DNA from: Candidatus Altimarinota bacterium
GTDB taxonomy: Bacteria; Patescibacteriota; Gracilibacteria; BD1-5; UBA6164
DNA length: 64,000 nucleotides
Direction of reading: 5' to 3'
Assembly (NCBI GenBank): GCA_013368515.1
Contig: JABWCI010000001.1
Location: forward strand, 84,535 to 148,534
Shown here one piece after another: positions 1-13,760 of this stretch. How positions within the stretch are numbered: the first letter of the stretch is position 1; every line of letters starts with the position of its first letter. The notes under the pieces are model-generated. The model worked only from the letters and a program-made list of their open reading frames with translations, was not told the origin of the DNA and ran no database searches. The position numbers and the translations under genes were made by a program.

Positions 1-1
1 A

Positions 2-103
2 ATATGCTTAGAAGTAAAAGAAATACTAAGAAATTATATAGAAGAATCTAAATCTAGCGAATTAACTTCCATAGAAAAAATTATTAAATTATTAAATTTA
101 TAA
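2..103 (+). CDS. C-terminal end of an unidentified protein
   Basis: An open frame enters from the window edge and stops at TAA after 33 codons. The tail is rich in Glu, Lys, Leu and Ile and looks alpha-helical, ending in IEKIIKLLNL. It ends only 2 nt before the next start, so it is probably the upstream member of the yvlD-secG operon. Too little is present to name it; the rest lies outside the window. Confidence 0.5.
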   Translation: MCLEVKEILRNYIEESKSSELTSIEKIIKLLNL

Positions 104-105
104 TC

Positions 106-501
106 ATGAAAATTTTTTTCTCAATATTAATAAATGCTTTAATATTATTTCTCTTAGTTTTTCTACTAAAAGAAAATCCTGAAAAATGAATAGAGGCTGG
201 TATAATAGTAGAATGAGGTATTAAAACTTATATAATTTGATGAGTTATTTTATGAATCATAAATATAACAATTAAACCTATACTTAAAATACTATCATTA
301 CCTTTATTTTTAGTTTTTCTTTGACTTGTAGTATTTATTATAAATTGAATTATATTATGGTTACTTGATTACATATTCAATGAAATACTAGTTATTCCTT
401 GAGTAACATATAGTATAAACTGATTCGTGAATTTTATAATTGCAGTTGCAATTTTTACAATTTTGAATATGGTTTATTCATTATTATTATCTAAAAAATA
501 A
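106..501 (+). CDS. phage holin family 4 / YvlD-type small membrane protein
   Basis: 131 residues with four predicted membrane helices (roughly 5-22, 47-65, 70-90, 105-127). The segment IINITIKPILKILSLP is typical of the YvlD / holin 4_2 superfamily (PF04020), whose members are small inner-membrane proteins of uncertain role, despite the holin name. TGA codons fall at family glycines. The gene starts 2 nt after the upstream stop and ends 3 nt before secG, so the three are probably co-transcribed. Family assignment rests on length, topology and the N-P-hydrophobic core; function is not established. Confidence 0.7.
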
Positions 502-504
502 AAA

Positions 505-723
505 ATGCTTGATATTTTAAAATTTAGTGAAATTGTTATAGCTATATTATTAATAGCTGTTGTTTTAGTACAAAATAAAAATGTATCTCTAAACCTTAGT
601 GATATGAGCAATGGTATGTGAGAAATAACTAAAAGATGACCTGAAAAAATACTTCAAAATATGACTATAGTATTATGAGTATTATTTATTTTAAATTCAG
701 TTGCACTATTTCTAATTAAATAA
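505..723 (+). CDS. secG: SecG, protein translocase subunit
   Basis: 72 residues with the SecG layout: a first membrane helix (about 5-22), a short cytoplasmic loop and a second helix (about 51-70). The loop holds the diagnostic RGPEK run followed by a hydrophobic stretch, as in SecG where this Gly-Pro-Glu-Lys precedes helix 2. SecG binds SecYE and aids preprotein export. The Gly of RGPEK and another in helix 2 are encoded by TGA, so a standard-code reading would lose the gene. It sits directly behind the YvlD-like gene and 14 nt ahead of a solute-binding protein gene. Confidence 0.85.
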
Positions 724-737
724 TTAATAATTATTTT

Positions 738-2948
738 ATGAACACTCAAAAATTTCTTAAACTAAAAAAATACTTATTTATGATAAGTATTATATTTTTA
801 TTTGTCTCTTTTTTTCATTTAGTCTTTATATACTTATATGAAGACTCTAAAACTGTACCTGTAAGTTGATGAACAATAACTGAATGACTTGTATGAAATT
901 TTCCAAGTTTAAATCCAGTTAAAAATTTATCTTGAAACAACCAATATATTATTTCTCTTTTATATAAAAGTTTATTAAAATATGATTTAAAAGAAAATAA
1001 AATAATTTGAGACTTAGCTAAATGTGATATAAGCAGTTTAGTTAATATTGAGTGTTATATAAATGAAGATGCTAAATGGTCTAATTGAGAAAAAGTAACT
1101 GCAGAAGATGTATATCTAACATATCAATTAATTATAAATACAAATTCTAATATAATACTGAATTCACTATTAGAAGGTACAAAAATAGAATATAAAGAAA
1201 ATATAATTACCTTTAAAAATAATAAAAATGATGTAAATTTTCTAAATGTGTTTTTTCAACCAATACTATCAAAAGAAGTAATTAACTCATTAAGTAAAGA
1301 AAATATATTTTGAAATTTCCCAACTACATGATGAATTTATTCATGAGATTTTGTTATATCAAGTGTAAATTCTGATTTAACAATATGAGTTTCAAAAATA
1401 ATTTTAGATAAAAATGAGTTTGTAAATAAATGAAATATATCTAAGGTTATTTTAAATATATTCCCTGATGTAAATACATTTTTAAAAAATAAACAGTCAG
1501 TTAATATTTTTAATGATGAAAATAATATAGTTTGATGATCAATACCAAGATTATGAAGTTTTAAATATACATTACCTCAATATGTTTGACTATTTATAAA
1601 TCAAAATAAAATTACTGACATTAATTTTAGAAATTATATACTAAATAAAATTAACTCTAATAATTTAGTTGATTTATTATGAAAAGAAAATTTTCAAATT
1701 GTAAATAATCCTTATCTAACAGAAAAAACTTTAGAAAAAGAAACTCAAATTAAAAACTTTGAGTCTATAATGAAAAGCTTATGATACAATAAAAAGTCTA
1801 AGTTTATTGCTGATTTGGTTCCAAAAACAGAACAAGTAATAACAGAAGAGATTTTAACAGAAGAAAATACTGAAACTGAGTTAACGATAGATAAATTTCA
1901 ATCTGATTCAAATATAATAAAATCTCCAACTTATGTAGATAAATACAATTTTGTAACAAAATGAGATATTCTTCTAGAATGAATTGCCAATAATAATATT
2001 GATGAAATATTTATAAATGAATATAAATTAACTTGATACAAAAAATGAGAATCAAATTTCTTTTATAGAATAAGTGAAAACTTATGAAATTTAAAAGAAT
2101 GAGAAAACAATTATAAAATATATTTTTCAACGAATTGAAATAAAGAACTAAAAGAAGAAATAAATTTTTTATACTATAAAGATAAAGAAAAGCTTAAAGA
2201 GAAAGAAGCAGAATTTATTAAAAAACTTCATACAGATAGTAAAAAAACAGAAATTGAGAATAACTTAGAAAAAGAAAAAAAATCAGAGGAAAAACCAATA
2301 ATAAACCAAGATGAATTTGAAAAAATAAATAAATTAGATGAAAATATATATTATGATAAAGATTTAAATCCTTATACTCTTAGATTATACTACTTAAATA
2401 CTGAAAAGGAGCTTGAACAAACTGCATATTTTATAAAAAATTCTTTAAAAGAATTATGAATAGAGACAGAAATAATTCCTTTTGATTTAAATAGTGTATC
2501 TAAAATATTATCAAATAAAGATGATTATGATATGATTTTAACTTGAGTAAATTTATGATATTTTAAATTTAATATTTTTCCTTATTTTCATTCAAGTCAA
2601 TCAAAAAGTTGATATAACTTTTCAAATATTAAAAAAACAAGTTTAGACTTACTACTAGAAGAATTAAAATCAAATATGGTTAGTGAAGAAAAATCTAATG
2701 AAATACAAGAAAAAATTATAGATATTTTAAGAGATGAGCAAGTTATAAAAACTCTTTATACTCCTAAGATTAATCTACTTGTAGATAAAAATATTAAAAA
2801 TAATACAAATTATAATACTTTACCGAACAAGAATTTGAGATCGTATATTTTAAATTCAGCATACATTAAAGAAGAAAAAATTATAAACTTTGAGAATAAA
2901 AATATAATAAATTTTATTAAATTTATAGTAAAAAAACTATATGAATAA
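738..2948 (+). CDS. membrane-anchored family 5 solute-binding protein (OppA/DppA-like)
   Basis: 736 residues. An N-terminal membrane helix (about 13-35) is followed by GGTITEGLVGNFPSLNP, the usual opening of family 5 peptide-binding proteins, then by the motif WSNGEKVTAEDVYLTY (about 120-135), which matches the family signature closely. No lipobox cysteine is seen, so it is probably anchored by the uncleaved helix. A long charged Lys/Glu linker (about 475-545) separates the two halves and is unusual. These proteins normally deliver oligopeptides to an ABC permease, but no permease or ATPase gene lies nearby. The 3' end overlaps the next gene by 8 nt, showing an operon. Family confident; substrate unknown. 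Confidence 0.8.
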
Positions 2949-3837
2949 TGATTTAAAAGAAAAAATTATACTACCAGCACGGAAAATAATAAGAGATGAT
3001 ACTAAAATAAAAAAGTTCTATTTATTACCATGATTGTTATCAATAATATTTTTAACATTCTTACTAGTATATCAAGCAATATATACATATGTAGTAATAT
3101 TTTGAAATAAAGATGAAACATTAAAAAAGCTGCTAAAATTTTTAGAATCTGATTACTTTTTTGAAGCGGTAATAGTATGAATTATTTTCCTTCTGGCATA
3201 TTTTTTACTTAGTCCAATATTTGAGTGAGGATTAATTAAATATATTGATTTTAAAAATAAGTGAACTCCTATTAGTAGCAGTGAAGCATTTTGACAATGA
3301 ATATATAAATTTTTACCTCTATTTGAATATAATAATATATTTTCTGAATTTAAAATAATAAGTATACTAAACTTTTACTTATTTTCTATAAGATTTATAT
3401 GAATTGAATTTATAATGATTATAAATTATATATTCATTATAGTATTTATAATATGACTAGTATTAAACATACTATTTATATATTCAAAATACTCTATAGT
3501 ATTAAATAATAAAAACGTATTTGAATCAATTTGAGAATCGTCAAAAATATCAATACTAAATATTAAAAAAACAACAAAATTATATTTCTTAATTTTTTTC
3601 CTAAATTTAAGGGTAATAATAAATTTTATTATATTCTTATTCTTCCCTATAATGATAATTGTAGCAATATGATTAATTACTAGTAAATTTTTACTAATAA
3701 TTGCAATAACTATATTATCGACAATATTTATATGACTAATATTTGCATTATGATATTTAACTGCTGTTTTAGATGTATTTAAAACATCTTTATGGTATTA
3801 TGCTTATCAAGAATGAAAAAAATATTTAGAAGAATAA
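2941..3837 (+). CDS. multi-pass membrane protein, unknown function
   Basis: 298 residues with about six hydrophobic segments (near 33-55, 77-95, 143-180, 213-232, 234-250, 252-275). The start ATG overlaps the last codons of the upstream solute-binding gene, so the pair is likely translationally coupled. Its layout resembles the large group of uncharacterised glycerophosphodiesterase-type membrane domains and DUF membrane proteins, without a catalytic motif I can recognise. TGA is used for many glycines in the helices. A hairpin terminator follows immediately. It might be an accessory to the substrate-binding protein, which is only inference from position. Confidence 0.6.
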
Positions 3838-3865
3838 AAAAAGAGACTTAAAGTCTCTTTTTTTA
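3838..3865. terminator. bidirectional intrinsic terminator
   Basis: The 9-bp stem AAGAGACTT / AAGTCTCTT is flanked by A- and T-runs on the two sides. It can end the plus-strand secG operon and, read the other way, the convergent isomerase-like gene whose stop codon lies inside it. Confidence 0.85.
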
Positions 3866-4621
3866 TTTATAATTTAAATAATATTTTTTATAATATTCTA
3901 TTATATTAGATAAATTTTGTAATAAAAGTTCTTCATTTCAAACTCAAAGGTCATCAGGATTAACTTTTAAAGAAATAAATCAATTATAAGCTGTTGTTTT
4001 AAGTTTCATTAAAAAACTTTCTAAAGGAAAATTTGAAATTCATCATCATGCATATCAAGGTAATGCTCAGTCTTTATCACTAAGATAAATATTTTTTAAT
4101 GAAGTTCAAAGTAACTTATGAGAATGTATAATATCTAATCATGCTCAATTATCAACAATTGATAAATCTAAAGATGTATCTCAGGTAATCTTTTTAATAT
4201 CAAGCAATGATGAGTTTTTATACTTAGGAATAACTAATAATAAAAATTCTGGTTCTACATTTTTAATCGATATTGATATTTTTGTTTCTGACTTAACCTT
4301 TATTAAATGCTTAGCGAACCATGAAGCATTAATATCTTTAAAGTATGGTGGAGAAAAATTTATAATTTGAGCACCTAATTTTTTAGACAAGGAAACAATA
4401 TCATCGATAATTTCTTCATTTAATCATTTACTAGGTGCAGTAATAGATAATACTTTGATTCATGTTAGCTCACATAAAGACTTTATATAATCTCAATCCC
4501 ACAGATCATAATCAAAGTAATTTAAACATAGATCAATTCAATCAAATCATGCCTTTTTAGATAATAATAATATTCTATGAATTCAATATCAACTAAGTGA
4601 AGATGTAGATAATAAAATCAC
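3863..4621 (-). CDS. TIM-barrel sugar phosphate isomerase/epimerase-like protein
   Basis: 252 residues in code 25. The N-terminus ILLSTSSLSGYGIHRILLL followed by KKAGFDGIDL is the typical first beta strand, helix and second strand of the xylose isomerase-like TIM barrel superfamily (PF01261). Later strands include IKVLSIT and INFSPPYF, and a His in DIIHSHKLL sits where these enzymes often bind metal. A GTG at 4621 is the best start: no ATG exists between the upstream in-frame stop and the conserved first strand. Substrate cannot be told; superfamily members act on sugars, inositol or abasic DNA. Many of its glycines are TGA. Confidence 0.65.
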
Positions 4622-4777
4622 GATAAATAAATTAATTTATAATATAATAATATATTAACACAAAATATTAAAAAATTCAAATATATAATAAAAATATAAT
4701 TACTTTTAAAGATAAAAATGTTAGGTTATATAGGTTTTACCCAAAAGGGGCATAAATTTCTCATCAAAAACAAAATA

Positions 4778-4815
4778 AAACTCTGATTTAAGTATTGCTT
4801 AAATCAGAGTTTTTA
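4778..4815 (-). terminator. terminator of the rRNA operon
   Basis: A 15-bp perfect stem AAACTCTGATTTAAG / CTTAAATCAGAGTTT with a 5-nt loop lies just downstream of tRNA-Val. On the minus strand it ends the 16S-23S-5S-tRNA transcript. The 160 nt between it and the isomerase gene start hold no gene that I can support. Confidence 0.8.
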
Positions 4816-4825
4816 AATTTAAAAA

Positions 4826-4902
4826 TGGTGGGTGATATAGGATTCGAACCTATGACCCCCTGCTTGTAAGGCAGATGCTCTCGCCAACTGAGCTAATCAC
4901 CC
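4826..4902 (-). tRNA. tRNA-Val(UAC)
   Basis: A full cloverleaf reads from the minus strand: acceptor GGGTGAT with ATCACCC, D arm with AGCTCAG, anticodon loop CTTACAA (anticodon TAC) and T loop TTCGAAT. The 3' CCA is encoded. It is the last gene of the rRNA operon. Confidence 0.95.
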
Positions 4903-4915
4903 GGGTTTTATAAAA

Positions 4916-4991
4916 TGGTGCTCGAGGCAGGGGTCGAACCTACGACCTTTGGCTTAGAAGGCCACTGCTCTTCCACTGAGCTACTCGAGCA
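4916..4991 (-). tRNA. tRNA-Arg(UCU)
   Basis: Minus-strand cloverleaf with acceptor stem ending CTCGAG, AGCTCAG D arm, anticodon loop CTTCTAA (anticodon TCT) and encoded CCA. It reads the AGA codon that dominates Arg usage in this genome. It lies between the 5S rRNA gene and tRNA-Val. Confidence 0.95.
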
Positions 4992-5034
4992 TATAATATA
5001 TTATATACAAGTCATAAAAAAATTGATATCAAGA

Positions 5035-5150
5035 TCTTGGCAGCTACCTACTCTCACACATCTACGAGATGCACTACCATTAGCACGAGTTGGCTTAACT
5101 TCTGTGTTCGGGATGGGAACAGGTGTACCTCAACCGTTATAACTACCAAG
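5035..5150 (-). rRNA. rrf: 5S rRNA
   Basis: About 116 nt with the conserved 5S core on the minus strand (CCCGAACACAGAAGTTAAG) and complementary ends CTTGGTAG / CTGCCAAG forming helix I. It follows 23S by about 95 nt. Ends are approximate to a few bases. Confidence 0.93.
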
Positions 5151-5244
5151 AGCCTAATATCAATAATTAAATTGTTTAATTCGCTCAATAATCTGAATAC
5201 TTAAAGTTAGTTAATCAATACAATCAATAAATAATTGAGAATAT

Positions 5245-8175
<2,931 letters not shown>

Positions 8176-8290
8176 CTATAATATACTATTAAGTATTAAT
8201 AGATATTAACTAACTTTAACTATTCAGATTATTTTAATGAACAAAATAAACACAATATTAAAAGAAAATTCCAAAACAACTTAAGGAAAA

Positions 8291-9775
<1,485 letters not shown>

Positions 9776-9891
9776 TGCCTATATAAATATAGGACTTTTT
9801 TGATTATTTTAGTTTTCCTAGTTAGAATTGGTTTTTTCTTTTAATATTCTGTTTATTTTAAAGAACTGTATTTCTTTTTTCAAGTAACAAG

Positions 9892-9919
9892 AGTTTATTA
9901 ATTTATTTTAATTTGTCAA
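9892..9919 (-). promoter_or_regulatory. rRNA operon promoter, proximal copy
   Basis: Minus strand: -35 TTGACA (complement of 9914-9919), a 16-nt spacer, then -10-like TAAACT (9892-9897). It is preceded by AAAAAAGTTT. It is one of three tandem promoters in the 434-nt gap 9776-10209, which holds no gene. Confidence 0.7.
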
Positions 9920-9994
9920 AACTTTTTTAATATTTTAATTAATGATTGACTTATTAATTAGTTAATGTCTTGTTAATTTTTTAAATGCTTCAAG

Positions 9995-10022
9995 ATATTA
10001 TTAATTTAATTTATTTTGTCAA
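9995..10022 (-). promoter_or_regulatory. rRNA operon promoter, middle copy
   Basis: Minus strand: TTGACA, a 16-nt spacer and TAATAT, again preceded by AAAAAAGTTT. It is the best match of the three to the bacterial housekeeping consensus. Confidence 0.75.
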
Positions 10023-10107
10023 AACTTTTTTAGTTTATTTTAAATAATTAAATTGTTATCATAAAACAATTAAATATGTAATTTTTACTTTTTTATAAAG
10101 CTCCGGA

Positions 10108-10135
10108 ATTGTATAAATTTTATTTATTAAGTCAA
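10108..10135 (-). promoter_or_regulatory. rRNA operon promoter, distal copy
   Basis: Minus strand: TTGACT, a 16-nt spacer and TACAAT, preceded by AAAAAAAGTTT. It lies between tRNA-Ile and the other two promoters, so the upstream tRNA cluster may also read through into the rRNA operon. Confidence 0.7.
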
Positions 10136-10209
10136 AACTTTTTTTAGTTTTTCTTTAAACTTATTTTTTTAAATAAAATATAGACCTAAATCCAGATTGT
10201 TTTAAAAGA

Positions 10210-10285
10210 TGGTGGGCCTGGTTGGAATTGAACCAACGACCAATTGGTTATGAGCCAACTGCTCTAACCCCTGAGCTACAGGCCC
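10210..10285 (-). tRNA. tRNA with CAU anticodon, probably tRNA-Ile2
   Basis: Minus-strand cloverleaf with acceptor GGGCCTG / CAGGCCC, anticodon loop CTCATAA and encoded CCA. Two other CAU tRNAs exist in this window, one with initiator features and one elongator-like. The body of this one resembles bacterial tRNA-Ile(k2CAU) best, so it should be lysidine-modified to read AUA, a very common codon here. An elongator tRNA-Met cannot be excluded by eye. Confidence 0.85.
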
Positions 10286-10296
10286 GTTTTTTGGAA

Positions 10297-10404
10297 TGGC
10301 GGAAAGGGAGGAATTTGTCGCCTTTCAGGTCGGACATCCGTTTTTATTGTTCCTATTCGTCACAATAAAATTTTTACTTTCGTAAAAAACCTCCTTTCAA
10401 ATCC
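10297..10404 (-). ncRNA. degenerate tRNA-Ser-like RNA (remnant or small RNA)
   Basis: The last 25-30 nt on the minus strand nearly repeat the 3' end of the neighbouring tRNA-Ser(GCU), including CCTCCCTTTCCGCCA, but the T loop is altered and there is no D arm or anticodon arm. About 90 nt upstream, GAAAGGAGG can pair with this tail to close a long stem, and the interior holds further short stems (GTAAAAATTTTATTG region and CGGATGTCCG). It is either a tRNA-Ser pseudogene or an RNA built from one. It lies between two real tRNAs in the same transcript. Confidence 0.4.
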
Positions 10405-10443
10405 ACTACTATATAGTAAATTTTTGCCATCTAAAATTAAAAA

Positions 10444-10533
10444 TGGCGGAAAGGGAGGGATTTGAACCCTCGGAACCCGTAAAGGTTCACACCCTTAGCA
10501 GGGGTGCGCGATAAGCCACTCTGCCACCTCTCC
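10444..10533 (-). tRNA. tRNA-Ser(GCU)
   Basis: A 90-nt minus-strand tRNA with acceptor GGAGAGG, anticodon loop CTGCTAA, the long variable arm typical of class II tRNAs and encoded CCA. The 3' part is duplicated in degenerate form about 40-150 nt downstream. Confidence 0.95.
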
Positions 10534-10557
10534 AACTTATTTTAAAACAAAAAAAAA

Positions 10558-10645
10558 TGGCGGAGAAACAGGGATTCGAACCCTGGGTGTCTTGCGACAC
10601 GACGGTTTTCAAGACCGTTGCTTTCAACCACTCAGCCATCTCTCC
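10558..10645 (-). tRNA. tRNA-Ser(UGA)
   Basis: An 88-nt minus-strand class II tRNA with acceptor GGAGAGA, anticodon loop CTTGAAA (anticodon TGA, reading UCA-family serine codons) and a variable arm GTGTCGCAAGACAC. CCA is encoded. Note that its anticodon spelling is TGA; it is not the UGA-reading glycine tRNA. Confidence 0.95.
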
Positions 10646-10674
10646 ACACTATATTTAAAGAACATATATTTAAT

Positions 10675-10749
10675 TGGCTCCCCAAGTTGGATTCGAACCA
10701 ACGACCAAATGGTTAACAGCCATCTACTCTACCGCTGAGCTATTGAGGA
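10675..10749 (-). tRNA. tRNA-Asn(GUU)
   Basis: Minus-strand cloverleaf with acceptor TCCTCAA / TTGGGGA, anticodon loop CTGTTAA and encoded CCA. It is the first gene of the tRNA cluster that runs toward the rRNA operon. Confidence 0.94.
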
Positions 10750-10778
10750 ATATATTTGCTATCTATCAAGCGAGTGAG

Positions 10779-10806
10779 ATTTTATATTTTTTTTTATTAA
10801 AGTCAA
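10779..10806 (-). promoter_or_regulatory. promoter of the tRNA-Asn/Ser/Ile cluster
   Basis: Minus strand: TTGACT, a 16-nt spacer and TAAAAT, with an A/T-rich upstream block AAAAAAAAATT. Same layout as the three rRNA promoters, placed about 30 nt upstream of tRNA-Asn. Confidence 0.7.
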
Positions 10807-10862
10807 AATTTTTTTTTACTTTTTATCAAAATAATTTTTATTGGCTTAAATTAAAGCAAAAT

Positions 10863-10957
10863 AAAATGAGATTTTATACTAAAGCATAAATAAAGTCAAC
10901 AAATCAGTTTTTCAAATAAAACTGATTTGCGTCTTTATTTAACAAAAATCTCATTTT
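10863..10957. repeat. nested inverted repeats / terminator after gyrB
   Basis: Three nested pairs of arms: AAAATGAGATTTT with AAAAATCTCATTTT (outer), AAATAAAG with CTTTATTT (middle) and AAATCAGTTTT with AAAACTGATTT (inner, 10901-10928). The inner hairpin can act as the gyrB terminator. The outer pairs make a cruciform-like 95-nt structure that is larger than any other terminator in the window. Confidence 0.7.
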
Positions 10958-10990
10958 TTAACAATGCAATGTTCTATATATTTAAACAAA

Positions 10991-12886
10991 TTATACATCA
11001 AGATTTCTTACATCCTTTGCTCTTGATTGAATAAATCTTCTTCTAGGAGCAACTTCATCTCACATAAGTATCTTAAATATCTCATCTGCTTGTTCAGCAT
11101 CATCTATACTTACCTTGTACATTTTTCTTGTTGTAGGATCCATAGTTGTTTCCCAAAGTTGTTCTGGATTCATTTCTCATAGACCTTTATATCTTTGAAT
11201 ATTTTCTCAAGTTATTTGCTCAGAATCAATTATCGCTTGTTTTTCTTCTTCAGTATAAACATACCAAGATTTTTTTCATTTTGTAAGTTTATATAAAGGT
11301 GGTTGAGCTATATATAAATAGCCTGATTTAATTAAATCTTTTAAATATCTAAAAAAGAAAGTTAATAAAAGAGTTCTAATATGAGCACCATCAACATCGG
11401 CATCGGTCATTATAACTATTCTATGATATCTAAGTTTACTTATATCAAAAGTTTCACCTATAGAAGTACCAAGTGCAATAATCATGTTTTTTATTTCTTG
11501 ATTTGCAAAAATCTTATCAATTCTTGCTTGTTCTGTATTAAGAATCTTACCTTTTAATGGCAATATAGCTTGATGTTCTCTATCTCTACCTTGTTTTGCA
11601 GAACCTCAGGCAGAATCTCCCTCTACTATATATAGTTCTGATTTTTGTGGATCTTTACTAGAACAATCAGATAGTTTACCTGGAAGAGTCATACCTTCTA
11701 ATGCACCTTTTCTAATAACAGTATCTCTTGCAGCCCTAGCAGCTAGTCTAGCTTTTGCAGCTAAAAATACTTTTTCTATTATTTTTTTTGCACTATTTGG
11801 ATCCTCTTCTAAAAATTCTAAAAATTTTTCTGCAAATACAGCATCTACTGCTCATCTTGCTTCCGGAGTACCAAGTTTACCTTTTGTTTGTCATTCAAAT
11901 TGTGGATCTACAACTTTAACTGAAATAACACATGTAAGTCATTCGATTACATCATCATTTGTTAAATTTTGATCTTTTTCTTTTAATATACCTTTATCTC
12001 TTGCATATTTATTTATAGTTCTTGTAAGAGCCATTCTAAATCATGTAAGATGACTTCAACCTTCTGGAGTATGAATATTGTTTACAAAAGTTATTATATT
12101 ATCTGAATATTCTTTATTATATTGCATAGAAAGTTCAACAAGTATGTCGTTTTTTTCTTTTTCAACATAAAATATTTCTCAAATAGTATCTTCTTTCTTA
12201 TTTAAAAAATTTACATATGATTTAATACCTCATTCAAAATAATATTTATATCTTTCTCCTGTTCTTTCGTCATTTAAATAAAGAGTAATTCATTTTGTAA
12301 GATATGCTTGTTGTCTTAATCTATTTTTAATAGTCTTATAATCAAACTCTGTAGTTATTTTAAAAATACTAGCATCAGGATAAAATTTGATAATAGTACC
12401 TGTATGTTTTGTTTTTCAAACAACTTTGATATCTCAATCAGATATTCAAAGAGAAAATGATTGATAATGTATTTCTCCATTTCTATGCACCCAAGCTTCT
12501 AATTTTGTAGAAAGAGCATTTACTACAGAAGAACCTACTCAGTGCAATCAACCAGATACCTTATAACCACCTCAACCAAATTTTCAACCAGCATGTAATA
12601 CTGTTAAAATTGTTTCAAGAGTTGATTTACCTGTTTGAGGATGTTTTTCAACCGGTATTCATCTACCATTATCTTCAACCATACAAGATCAATCTGCTCA
12701 AAGTGTTACTTTAATAGTATCACAATGACCTGCCATAGCTTCATCTATAGAGTTATCTACTATTTCCCAAACAAGATGATGTAATCATCTTTCATCAGTT
12801 GAACCAATATACATTCATGGTCTTTTTCTAACAGGCTCTAATCATTCTAGTACCTGTATATTCTCAGCTCAGTAATTTTCTGACAT
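10991..12886 (-). CDS. gyrB: DNA gyrase subunit B
   Basis: 631 residues, type IIA topoisomerase B subunit of the short form. N-terminal GHKL ATPase motif [14 protein letters not shown] (about 32-45), Toprim acid motif EGDSAGG (about 418) and the DxD metal site in [16 protein letters not shown] (about 492). The C-terminus ends RRRFIQ...NLDV as in GyrB. It forms the A2B2 gyrase that negatively supercoils DNA using ATP; gyrA is not in the window. ParE is the alternative, but the Toprim region fits GyrB better. Gly of GDSAGG includes TGA. It stands alone, with terminators on both sides. Confidence 0.9.
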
Positions 12887-13010
12887 ATTATACCTACTTA
12901 ATATATATAAATTATAAAAACAATATATTTAAAAATATTTTTAAATCAAGAGCTTGGCATTTTAAAGACAAGAGATTTTTTAAAATATTTTAAAACTCAA
13001 ATTTTTACAT

Positions 13011-13045
13011 AAAAAACACCAAATTTAAAAAATTTGGTGTTTTTT
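13011..13045 (-). terminator. terminator downstream of the HNH gene
   Basis: A 16-bp perfect stem AAAAAACACCAAATTT / AAATTTGGTGTTTTTT. The flanking 12887-13126 stretch otherwise holds only the AT-rich upstream region of gyrB and no gene. Confidence 0.85.
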
Positions 13046-13126
13046 ATGATTTTTTATCTAGACTATTTTTATAGTAAAATCTCTTAAAATGAAAATTTTG
13101 GGGTTTAAAAATGGTTTTTTATTTTT

Positions 13127-13756
13127 TTAATTAAAAATGATACAATATATTTCTATGTCTTCATAAAAAATTAATTTATAAACAATAACTCCATCTATAT
13201 TAGAATAATAGTATTCAAAATATCAATCGTATTTTTCTCATAAAATTAAACTACTCCAATCAAATTTATCAATAAATAACTCTTTAGATATTAATTGACG
13301 CTTATCTAAATCTAAATTATTTTTTCTTTGAAGAATAAATTCAAAATCAAAAAAAGTTAAATCTTTATTAAAATTATAAAAATATAATCATTTTACAATT
13401 TTAGATATACAATTTTTAAATATTTTATCGTCAATAGATGTAAGCAATCTTAAATCTCATTCATTATTTTCATCATATGAAAAAGTCTCTTTTAATTCTT
13501 TGTTTTTTCTAGTTAACTTTGGATTCAAAAATCTCCTTTGTATTTTTTCTAAAATTTCTTTTTTTTCAATTCATTTAACAAAATGCAATTGATGTACAAA
13601 ACTTTCTTCATCTTTTGAAAAAAGAGAATTACAATCATAACAACTTGGCAAAGTAATTAATCATTTTTTTCATTTATATCAACTAAAAATAGATTTAGGA
13701 ACAATATGTTCTTTAGTTATATTTTTTCAGCTTCAACAATAAATACATTTATTCAT
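13127..13756 (-). CDS. HNH endonuclease-like protein
   Basis: 209 residues. The N-terminus holds CIYCG, then TKEHIVPKSIF (about 15-25) and CYDCNSLFSKDEES (about 40-53). Two CxxC pairs plus EHIVPK and CNxxFS define the HNH_5-type nuclease fold (PF14279), in which the histidine and a divalent metal cut DNA. The remaining 140 residues are Phe/Tyr/Asp-rich and unrecognised. It starts 4 nt after the NMNAT-like gene, so the two are co-transcribed. It could be a stand-alone defence or restriction nuclease, but no methylase is nearby. Confidence 0.7.
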
Positions 13757-13760
13757 ATTT

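Noticed and set aside
738..3837. Apparent frameshifts or pseudogenes from in-frame TGA codons
   Set aside because: The TGA codons sit at conserved glycines throughout the window, so they are sense codons in code 25.
4915..5142. 75-codon plus-strand ORF
   Set aside because: It runs antisense through tRNA-Arg and 5S rRNA.
10558..10645. tRNA with anticodon TGA as the UGA-reading suppressor
   Set aside because: Anticodon TGA reads serine UCA codons, and the long variable arm fits tRNA-Ser. The UGA-reading tRNA-Gly would have anticodon TCA and is not in the window.
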